Source: Salticus scenicus (Eukaryota; Arthropoda; Arachnida; Araneae; Salticidae). From it: 64,000 nucleotides of DNA. This document shows, piece by piece, positions 55,633 through 64,000 of this stretch. Within the stretch, counting starts at the first letter, position 1. Each line of letters begins with the position of its first letter. The stretch covers positions 128,567,731 through 128,631,730 of the forward strand of contig OZ005651.1 in NCBI GenBank assembly GCA_963930645.1, read 5' to 3'. The translations under genes were made by a program, and so were the position numbers. The notes under the pieces were generated by a model. It ran no database searches. It saw only the letters and a list, made by a program, of their open reading frames with translations, and was not told where the DNA came from.

Positions 55633-56545
55633 GGCCAAATCATTAGTTTTTTTTTTTTTTTTTTGACATTTTCCAGTTCTCAAAAAAAAAAAAAAAAAAA
55701 AAAAAAATACTGAACGAAATGACCTTCAACTTTAAACATGCAAAAAACATTTTAAAAAATCATATTTTTCGATACCTATTTAGTCACGAGTGCAATTAAG
55801 GGAACAGCCACAAACTGAAGAAAAATTCAAATATTTTGGATTATCGTGTATCATAAAATGCTACAAATGATTTGTAACTTTAATACAAAATTTCGTATAC
55901 TACGGGCAAAATTTGTATGTTTTTTTGTGAGTATCGCACAATTATTTAGACAGATGTAAATTTTTTTTCAAAAATTATTATTATTATTTATTTATTTATT
56001 TATTTATTTATTGTAAGTTTTTTGCGTATAACAAGAATAGACTACAAAATTTTACGAAACTTGTAGAAAAATTGACAGATTATTAGAGAATCATTATTCG
56101 AAACATAAAATGTACACGTGTAATTTTCGTTGAAGTGCGAGTATTTGTAGTAAATATCTGTTTTACTGCTCATGCGCGAAAGATAGAAATTTTTCTATTA
56201 CATAAGTTGAAAGCTTGATATATTGGACAATTTATATCAAAAGTTCATTTCAATAGAGTAAAAATTAAGAAAATTATCGGCAAAAAGATGCACAAGATTT
56301 TAAATATTTTTCAGAGTTGAAATTTCAAAGGGGCTTTTCACATTTGTTTTGTGATACAGAGTAATCCAAAATATTTGTGTGTTTCTTCAATTTGTGGTTT
56401 GTTTCCTAATTGCACTCGTGACTAGATTGATAGTGCAAAATATGAGTTTATATTTCTGTGCATGTCTAAAGTTCAAGGTCATTTCATTCAGTATTTTTTT
56501 AGAAAAAAAAAAAAAATCACTAATAATTTTGCCAATACTATAGAT
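55633..56545. mobile_element. Tc1-type inverted-repeat element
   Basis: Left GGCCAAATCATTAG + T run, right complement of TTGGCAAAATTATTAG + T run. The arms then share TACTGAACGAAATGACCTT, CGAGTGCAATTA, CACAAACTGAAGAAA and ATATTTTGGATTA over about 220 bp. The CATTAG-type end resembles Tc1 elements. It abuts the previous MITE. The interior has an (ATTT)n run near 55,980-56,010. Confidence 0.72.
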
Positions 56546-57340
56546 ATATATATATAAAATCTTCTGTGCATGTTCACCAAAATAGATTAAGTATAAGACT
56601 CTGTTTTCGTAAGCATTGTCATCGAATATTTTTTACGTCTCATAAAGAGCGGACATCATAACTTTATTTCTAATCATTGTCAAGAAAAACGAATAGTCGT
56701 ACTGTCATAAATAGTCAATGATGCTATTGAACAAAACATGTGTTTCATTTTATAGGTTTCATGATGCCACAGATGGTTGATGACGTGTAAAAGTATCTAT
56801 TCTTGACAACGCCCGAACAGAAAATATCAGTAAGTGTTTGAGGAAGAGATATATACAGAAAACCATTTTGTATCATGCAGATTTTCTGGGGATTAATCTT
56901 CTACAGATATTTAAGAAAATATTTAATGTGTTTTTTGGATGTTTAATAGAACTTGCTTAAAATAATTGGGAATACATTTTGAAATTTATTAATAAGTTTT
57001 TGGGAAACAAAATAAAAAGTGCATATCTAAGTAAAAATTTGCAAGAAAACCATGATTTTTGTGTTATTTTTATTTTTAATATTTTTTCTTTTAAAGATAT
57101 TGCAAAATCCATTCCTAATTCTTTTAAGTAGTTTGTATTAAACATTAAACAAAAAAAAAAAAAAAAAAACCTTCTGAAATATCTGTAGAAGTTTTAGCAT
57201 TTTGAAGATCATGAATTCATAAAAAAATGCAATCTGAGAAAACACAATTTAAAGATATCAAATCTGTAAAAATACATCAAAAACCATAAAAATTGTTGCC
57301 TGAATATATATTTCATTGAACAAACCTATTTTAGTTCAAA
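56546..57340. other. AT-rich spacer
   Basis: A short inverted pair CTTCTACAGATATTT (56899) and AAATATCTGTAGAAG (57177) may belong to a decayed element around the transposase remnant that follows. Confidence 0.4.
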
Positions 57341-57349
57341 TGTCAAGTC

Positions 57350-57600
57350 AAAAGAGTCAAGTCCTCTTAAAAGAGAAAAGTTTGGTACTATACCATGGCC
57401 AAATCGAAGCACTCACCTAACACCATAAAAAACCTGTGGGGTTGTTTGTCTCGCTATGTATATGGAAATAACAAACAATATCATTCATCAACATATGAAT
57501 TAGAAATAGCAATCATGGAGGAATGGAACAATATTCCCGAATCTTTCCTTAAAAAAAATAATGAACTCGATGCCAAATTGTGCATTTAGAGTTATTTAGA
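57350..57600 (+). pseudogene. Tc1 transposase C-terminal remnant
   Basis: The plus frame at 57395-57589 reads AKSKHSPNTIKNLWGCLSRY, VYGNNKQYHSSTYELEIAIM and EEWNNIPESFL. This fits the Tc1 C-terminus, (A)xSPDLNPIENLWGxLxRxVY followed by ...L..AI.EEWN.IP...L. The catalytic Glu of the SPDLNPIEN block is replaced (NTIKN), and nothing upstream in frame encodes the first two Asp residues. Dead fragment. The Met at 57395 is not a real start. Confidence 0.85.
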
Positions 57601-57661
57601 GAAATAAAGGGAAACATATTACTAAATTTGCGAAAATTTTTACATCTAATCTACAACCAAA

Positions 57662-57663
<2 letters not shown>

Positions 57664-57698
<35 letters not shown>
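57664..57698. repeat. (TA)n microsatellite
   Basis: Alternating TA directly left of the next element. Confidence 0.95.
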
Positions 57699-57701
<3 letters not shown>

Positions 57702-57766
57702 CCCGAAATTTCAGATCAGATTACACTCGCCGAAAATAAGTTTTACTCGCCACAAAATAGGGTTAT

Positions 57767-57804
<38 letters not shown>

Positions 57805-58768
57805 GCATTTTAGGTTTTTTATTTTTCCTAACTATTTACAGTGCTTTTACAAATATGCCTAAAATTATATATATTAAAAGTGTGTCGTACATCATCATGT
57901 CTCATAATCATCTATAATCAAAAATCATTATAATGCATTGTATATGAGATTTCAAAAAGATTAAAATATCTATAAATGCGAAGAGTCGTTAAAAAAAAAG
58001 AAGGGAAAAAAAAACTTTGCCAAACAATATCCTGTGAAAATCTTTTTATTATGAAAGATTAAGCTTCCTTATTTACCAATTTATTCATTTAACTTTTTAC
58101 ATCAGAAATGAATTTTTCGTCCGTTTTATTTTTATAATCAGATGGAATGTCGATGTGTATAACTTGTTCATTGTTGTCATTTGAAATAGCCATTTCATAA
58201 TTACTTTTTCGATAAAATCGTTGCTTACAAATCATAACAAGCGCAAATTTTTAGCGTTTCAGCCAAAACTGGAAAATATGAACTGTTTTTTGATCATTAT
58301 TCAACAAAATAAACATAGGCAGTATCTTTAAAAGGGCTCGGGATCATTTTCATGTTCCAATATCGCGTAGGCAAATTTTCACATTTTTCTTCTCTCGTAT
58401 AGTGGCCGACGGGCAAAGAAGCTCTCTGCTCCTGTATTCTCACTCTGCTACAAGAAATCACAGTGGGAAAAACGAAACTGCCAAAGCGATAAAACTTTTA
58501 TGCATGTACTAAGCATTTTTTTCTTTCCCAGGCTGGGGCGATCGTTGGGCAGCACACACACAGACTCGGCGCTCGGAGAAGAGAAAAAGGAGAGGTGAAA
58601 TATGAGGTTATAAGATGGCAAGAATTTGCCATATTTAAATCTATAAAAAAAAATGCTTTCTGTCACCGTATCATATAAGAATTCTATCTATAACTAGACC
58701 AAATTTTTACTCGCCACAGTAAAAATTCCACTCGCCAATGGCGAGCTGGCGAGCGGAAATTTCGCGCC

Positions 58769-58771
<3 letters not shown>
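57699..58771. mobile_element. hAT-like element with ACTCGCC subterminal repeats
   Basis: The right end is the complement of CAGGGCGCGAAATTTC; the left end is a reduced match (GACCCGAAATTTC). Subterminal ACTCGCCG/ACTCGCCACA blocks at 57726-57756 recur inverted and direct at 58700-58745 (ACTCGCCACAG, ACTCGCCAATGGCGAG). T run at 57771-57801. The minus frame 58448-58666 has no domain. Flanking (TA)n on both sides obscures the target duplication. Confidence 0.6.

Positions 58772-58810
<39 letters not shown>
58772..58810. repeat. (TA)n microsatellite
   Basis: About 19 TA units right of the hAT-like end. Confidence 0.95.
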
Positions 58811-58813
<3 letters not shown>

Positions 58814-59163
58814 ACATCAGGTCTTATAATTTTGTAACAGCTATTTTTGCAACTTTTTTGTTTTGTTGTTGTGTTATTTTTTCGGAATCGATTCCATTTA
58901 TGTTAATTACTTCATTTTAATATAAACTGGATGTGCTGAAGTAGAATATTTTTGATTTTCATTGAAATATTCATTTTAATACCTAAATAGCAAAAGATGT
59001 GGTCTTACTACTTTTGTAAAAGAAAATGTATTCATAAGCTTATACACGCTTTCTAAGATATGAAAGTGCTTTTTTTAAATAGCCATATGAGAAAGGCTGC
59101 CCGAACAAACGCGATGTCTAGGCGGAAGTCCGTGAATTATCGTGAAATCCCACCTTTCTATGA

Positions 59164-59205
59164 TTGCTCATTGCGCAGCACTAGTGCGATGTAAAACCCA
59201 ACCAA
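59164..59205 (+). mobile_element. SINE-B, 42-bp 5'-truncated insertion
   Basis: Carries only the SINE-B 3' end (GCAGCACTAGTGCGATGTAA and the CCCAACCAA tail). CCCACCTTTCTATGA flanks it at 59149-59163 and 59206-59220, a 15-bp target duplication. Confidence 0.9.
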
Positions 59206-59225
59206 CCCACCTTTCTATGACGAAA

Positions 59226-59378
59226 GTTGTGGTTGAGTGGTTTTTTCGTCGCACTAATGCTATACGATGGTCAATTGGCGACAGTCTGGGACTCACTCCT
59301 AAGGATGATCTGGAGACATGCCATCACAATTTTGGTCCTCCATGGAGGGGATAGCTTCCCCGATGGAGTGACTCCCTG
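59226..59378 (-). mobile_element. SINE-B, 5'-truncated insertion, opposite strand
   Basis: Minus strand: TCCATGGAGGACCAAAATTG, GGCATGTCTCCAGATCATCC, GTCGCCAATTGACCATCG, then a CACTCAACCACAAC tail. CTTTCTATGACGAAA flanks it at 59211-59225 and 59379-59393. That 15-bp duplication overlaps the one of the neighbouring insertion. The plus frame 59142-59354 is a shadow. Confidence 0.9.
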
Positions 59379-59393
59379 CTTTCTATGACGAAA

Positions 59394-60379
59394 TATGTTG
59401 ACTTACTATTTAGTTTTATTTTATTATTACTGTTATTTTTTAATAATTCATTGCCAAAACGTTTTATTCAATACCTAGACTTATTTTGCCATACCATTTA
59501 TAAGTGTTATTTAAAACATTTGTCTTATCTTTTACTGAATCATTTTTAATCCTTTACTTGTGCAACAATAAGGACATTCTATAAAATGTAAATATCTGTA
59601 CTGATTGTATCTATATTGACTATTGTATACATCTACATATTTGAACAGTTCTATAATACAAAATTTTCCTTTTTTCTGTGTATCTTCAAGATTATGGTTT
59701 TTATTATTTGGATAGCTGTAGTGCAGATAAGGATTTGAATTCATTAATTTCTAATTTTCACGTTTTACATATTGTTTGATTAAAGGATTTTACAGGGAAT
59801 ATTTAAATTTCTGTTAGATTGAGGTAGATGTAATTGTTAGATTTTGTTTCATGACAAACTTGAGTTTTTCTTAGGTTTTGTATTTTTCATTGGAATACAG
59901 TGTAATATAAAATTAAAAAGAATTTCGATTGCATACAACTTTTAGAATTTGACTGCTATTTCTTTCAATCTGTTAAATTTTATGGCATGTTTAAAACATA
60001 AATTGTTAAAAAACAAATATATTTGAATGCTTGAGGCATAATATTTTTAATAGTGTCAAATGACTAATATGAATTGCTCTCATTTTTTACCTTTTTTATA
60101 CATATATATTTATTTCTTATTGATTTTTATAACATTCATTTGTGCATGTTTATAAGTAAATATGCCTAAAATCTAAAGTCTTTATAATAAGAAATGCGTG
60201 ATAATTACATGAAGCGTAAATTTAATCTCGTATGTTTATACAATTAATATTAATTATGTAATGCAATGATAATCTTATGCTTTTCTTTCTTTCTTTCTTT
60301 TTATTTTTTTTAAATATATTAAAGGATATCATATTATTTCTCATCAGAGTTTCTAGTAATGTACAATTGTAATGTAATG
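59394..60379. other. AT-rich spacer, nothing recognised
   Basis: No feature seen apart from a CTTT microsatellite near 60284-60301. Confidence 0.45.
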
Positions 60380-60941
60380 TACAGTCGGGGAAAAAAAAAT
60401 CGCAGCACTCGCTGTAATTTCATTATTAATTGACGCAAAAAAAATTAATAGACACCATTCAACAGGAAATTAAATGCACATTTTGAAAATGCTGTCAAAT
60501 TTTGAATTAGGGGTCATCTACATATTAAAATGAGCGCCAATTTTTTCAATGGCAACACCCAATTTTGACTTCATATTCGAATTTCTGAGAGTCTGGCAGT
60601 GCGGAAAAGTATACTGTTTGTATATTTTATCTTGAGTATTTATAGAGTTATAATCAAAAATGTGTTAGGGGGTTATCTGTAAATGTAGAAAAATAAAATT
60701 AAGATCCTTTAAGAAATAGACAAAATTTTAATGTTTTACACCGGAAATCTTTCAGGAAAAAAAGAATTATAAAAATTAATAAATAAAGTTGAACTCTTCC
60801 CTGTTCTTTAATCTTCAGTTCAGTTTCTTAGATTTCTATATGCTTCAGTACTTTTTTAGATAATTTTAGGTCTATTTAATACATTACACTGGCGATTTGT
60901 CCAGACTGTACTCTTTGAAAAAATTGCAATATTGATTATGC

Positions 60942-60977
60942 ATAATAGACACTTTTTCAAATAAAAGTGTCTATTAT
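60942..60977. repeat. Perfect 15-bp hairpin
   Basis: ATAATAGACACTTTT and its exact complement around a six-base loop. No U tract follows directly, so a terminator role is not suggested. Confidence 0.9.
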
Positions 60978-61228
60978 CGCTGTACTGATCACCAATAAAG
61001 CTTTTTTTTTTTTTTTTTGTAGGTGTTACATAATATACGAAATCAAATAATATATATATATATATACAACAACGCATAAACTAAATCTTTTCTAACAAAT
61101 TATTGTAAGGTTTCATGAAGTAAATATTAAACAATTTTAATCACACTTACCAGTTTTGGGTCAGTTGAACTCTTTGGAACTGTACGATTCGTTTTATAAT
61201 TTCTATGAAAATATAATTTCTTAATTAA

Positions 61229-61530
61229 CCCTTTCGCGACTGCTGACGTAGATTCACGTCATTTGAAAATCTGCAACTCTCTCAGTGGGCGTTTCTTTCG
61301 TAATTTGTGTGTTACTTATTTCTTAAGTGTGTACCCAGTGTTCATATTTTTGCAATAAAATATACTATGGATAGAAATATTGATTAGAAAGAATAGGATT
61401 ATAATGTATATTCATTTGTAATATAATTGTGAATACAGAAAATTTGTTCAGAAATATTCTATTTTGAGAGAATAACGCCGTAGGCGTATCTTACTGTGAA
61501 GGGGACAAAGTCCTGCGGTTGCAAAAAGTG
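61229..61530. mobile_element. piggyBac-like MITE, 302 bp, nested
   Basis: TTAA on both sides (61225-61228 and 61531-61534). Left CCCTTTCGCGACTGC, right complement of CACTTTTTGCAACCGC. The CCCTTT start after TTAA is typical of piggyBac relatives. The ends are diverged. Confidence 0.68.
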
Positions 61531-62817
61531 TTAAAATAAATTTATAAAAGTAAAAGTATATTTTAAAAAATATATAAAGTTAAATTAATAAAATTTTAAA
61601 GACTAATGTATCCTTAAAATAATAATCCCCCCCCACCCTACAAAATAAATAAATAAATAAAAATAAAGCAATATATGAAGAAATTATTAAGCTTTTAACT
61701 ATGAAAGTAGTTAAGAAACAATTTTACAAGTCTGTCTTGCATTCCATTTTTTTTTTTTTTTTTTTAAAGACAATTTTTACATTTAACCTATTTTTCTATT
61801 TAAAAAAATAAACCCCGCCTATTTCGTTACTTTTTGTCTTCAAGTGTTCGTTTAAAAGATTCAAAATTTATCACCAGTAATCGATGAAGTAAATACCACT
61901 TCTGCATATTTTTGTCAACTTAAAATAAGGGGTTTAACACAATACTCAATGTCATACTTACTTTTATTTTCTGTATTGTTTTGTTTTAAAGAACGATGAA
62001 GGTGGGGCTTGTCTTCCTTAGAAAACAGGAATTCTTGATGCTAATGTCTAAAAATCATCATTTTAATTTCATGTCTTTGCGTTTGACATTGTTGTTATAT
62101 AATTTGACCCGTAAATAAAAAATAAACATATTTTGTTTAATTTTCTTTGTTATTTTTTAAGATTTGATTCGTTATCGCAAGCAAAACTTCATAAGAGACG
62201 GTCCCCTAAACCACTCCAAAAGAAAGATTTATTTATATCTCGAAAACTAATAACTGGAATGAGCTGCAAATTTGCACACCCATATTTTTCAGCATTAGGA
62301 TTCATTTTATGTAAAAATTAATATAGGTCATAATTCATAATTTTTATGAATATGAATTTATTAATATTTTTCAAAATTAAAAATATTTTTCAGAATCAAA
62401 AGAAATGATGGATTATGTTTGGGTTTCTTCACTGTATCTCGTAAAAAAAAAATTATATCGATCAAGTGATTTTTTGTGAAGATATTAATAAAAGTTTGAA
62501 ATATGAATTTAACATTAGCACCTCCAAACTTTGAACGCTTATAACTCTGTGAAAAAATAAGTAAAATATACAACCAATATACTTTTTCGCGTTGTCGCGA
62601 TCCCAGGAATTCAAATATAAAATAAAAATGGGGCCTTACCATTGAAAAAATCAAAGTTGGTGCGCGTTTTAATATGTAGACGACCCCCAATTCAAAATTT
62701 CAGTTCATTTTCTGAAACTACTCACAATTTCCAGTCGAATGATACCTATTACATTTTTCTACATCTATTAGCAACGAAATTACGTTGAGTGCTGCGTTTT
62801 TTTTCCCCCCGACTGTA

Positions 62818-63409
62818 CAATGTAAACTACATGATTCTAATTTCTCATACATTTAATTTAATTTTTATTATAATTTTAAACGTGCAATATGATACATGAG
62901 TCATATTGACAACAATATCATTTAAAATAAATGTGAATTCTCATTAGATGGTTACCTTAACAATCATTCTGCTGTACCAATTCCTACATAGTAAAGTACT
63001 CCCCAATGTTCCTAATAAACCCAATCCTATAAAATTAACAATTTTAATAACATTTGTTGCAAGTGTTTCAAAAATTAAAGGGAAATAGCATTATTTATAA
63101 AGGGCTTTTATGAATTAATCTTGCCAGCTTGTACTCTGATTAAATAAAAATAAAATTCACTTCACTGTTTTACAATCTGCTTAACAGCTGATAATACAAA
63201 TATGATTTTATTTATAATTGTTGCTAAAAGACGTTTCTTGGGGAAAAATAATCGAAAAGAAAATTCATAAGCACAAAATAATAATTATTTTAGAATACAA
63301 TTGTATTGCTGCTACCAATAAAACTGTTATATTGTCATTATCAAATTGATCAAAAATTTCTTTAAATTTGAGGTTTTAAAATACGTTTATCCTAAAATAA
63401 GTGAGTAGT
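62818..63409. other. AT-rich spacer, nothing recognised
   Basis: No feature seen. Confidence 0.45.
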
Positions 63410-63660
63410 AAGCCGCGCGCTTTGGGTGACGGAAGTGACGTCATAGGAGGGGGGGAGGAGGGGGAGGAAACCGGAAGTGACGTAACGGTTGGTTGGTTCC
63501 TTGATCGTGAAAGATGACGGGGTAGAGTTTCTTTTTTTCCGTTGGCAACCTGGACTTCTTGTCAGAACATGTGAGGGAGGGGAGAGTTTTCTTAAAGGGA
63601 CAACACAGAAACCTGTCAGAACATGAAAGAGAATGACGTCATCAACCGAAAAGAGGACAA
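63410..63660. promoter_or_regulatory. GC-richer stretch with CRE- and ETS-type motifs
   Basis: GGAAGTGACGTCATAGG (about 63432), ACCGGAAGTGACGTAACGG (about 63470) and ATGACGTCATCAACC (about 63634) combine an ETS-like CCGGAAGT or GGAAG with CRE-like TGACGTCA or TGACGTAA. A G/A-rich block lies at about 63447-63470. The composition contrasts with all surrounding DNA. It could be a promoter of a gene to the right of the window, or a fragment of another repeat. There is no TATA box or coding start that I can tie to it. Confidence 0.4.
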
Positions 63661-63800
63661 TGTAGTATATTTTTTAATTAATTTTTAATGAGTAGTTCAT
63701 TAATCAATTTTAATAAGTAAATTTTATTATTGTATTGATTATTAATTAATTATTTAACTGACTATTTTAATTCGCTAGATTTTTTTTACAAAACGATATT

Positions 63801-63872
63801 GCCCTGTAGGAGGTTCGAACCCACCATCTATGGCATGCGAGACCAACGCGCTACCGATTAAGCTACGATGAC
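63801..63872 (-). mobile_element. tRNA-like sequence, probable SINE head
   Basis: Minus strand: TAGCTTAATCGGTAGCGCG (A-box-like) and GGTGGGTTCGAACCTCC, a T arm with a good B box. The supposed acceptor ends do not pair, so it is not a functional tRNA. The minus frame 63775-63981 crosses it and is a shadow. Confidence 0.6.
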
Positions 63873-64000
63873 GTTCCCTCGAACTGCCTTTTTTTATGTT
63901 TTCCCCTCTTAGGAGACAGGGGGTGGGAAGACGTTTCCCACACCTGCGCCCAAGTGGACTCGTCCAAGGGGATCCAGCCAATAAGAAGGTAGATAACTGA

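Larger units (their letters stand above)
60382..62815. mobile_element. Mariner-like element with ~270-bp inverted repeats
   Basis: Ends CAGTCGGGGAAAAAAAAATC and complement of CAGTCGGGGGGAAAAAAAAC, TA at 60380-60381 and 62816-62817. The inverted match extends through GCAGCACTC, ATTTTGAATTxGGGGTC, ATCTACATATTAAAA and GCGGAAAAGTATA. It is 2.4 kb, but no transposase frame is recognised. A piggyBac-like MITE and a 15-bp hairpin lie inside. The frame 62361-62690 is in the right repeat and is not judged a gene. Confidence 0.85.

Noticed and set aside
61225..61534. AGATTCACGTCA and GACGTAG near 61240 as regulatory sites
   Set aside because: They lie within the terminal part of a TTAA-flanked MITE and are better explained as transposon sequence.
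63801..63872. Functional nuclear tRNA gene
   Set aside because: A and B boxes are present, but the acceptor and anticodon stems do not pair adequately.

Overview
The window is an AT-rich stretch of eukaryotic, most likely arthropod, DNA made almost entirely of transposable-element remains. I recognise no host protein-coding exon. The evidence for an arthropod (perhaps an arachnid, low confidence) is the mixture of elements: Tc1/mariner, hAT, piggyBac-like and Helentron-like DNA transposons, tRNA-derived SINEs, an RNase H-bearing non-LTR retrotransposon, a Ty3/Gypsy element, Penelope-like elements (PLEs), and many AT, CA and poly-A/T tracts. Every coding trace I can name is a decayed transposon protein. 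Most other short open frames are chance frames in AT-rich DNA or frames through repeats.

Layout. 0.8-3.2 kb: two TA-flanked inverted-repeat elements and a tandem duplication. 5.0-10.3 kb: a hAT-like element with an 8-bp target duplication, holding a perfect 31-bp palindrome, a 150-bp tandem array and a SINE piece. 11.4-13.2 kb: a Helentron-like element full of minisatellite units, with a 153-bp mariner-type MITE in its tail. 13.9-14.75 kb: a tandem duplication carrying two SINE-B copies. 15.4-17.0 kb: a palindromic Tc1 element with transposase remnants in both arms. 20.15-20.36 kb: a hairpin MITE. 21.0-25.4 kb: a second hAT-like composite. 25.8-28.4 kb: a SINE, a TA-flanked element and an inverted PLE-terminus pair. 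31-34.9 kb: MITEs, a SINE and diverged repeats.

34.96-38.74 kb is the most informative locus. A PLE with inverted terminal repeats was later hit by a TA-duplicating DNA transposon and by a 5'-truncated non-LTR element. Both PLE termini contain a sequence that fits a type I hammerhead ribozyme core. 38.8-39.7 kb is a three-unit tandem array. 42.4-46.3 kb is a Ty3/Gypsy copy with gag and integrase remnants but no reverse transcriptase. 46.4-64 kb holds a tRNA-Gly-like sequence, SINEs, piggyBac-like and mariner elements, a Tc1 transposase fragment, two opposed SINE insertions at one target, and near the right end a GC-richer stretch with CRE/ETS-type motifs and a tRNA-like sequence.

The elements interact as layers. 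LINE-type machinery explains the SINE target duplications of about 10-15 bp. Tc1/mariner-type transposases would have moved the TA-flanked MITEs. The nested insertions give a relative chronology. Coordinates of unframed repeats are good to a few bases where target duplications are stated, otherwise to tens of bases.
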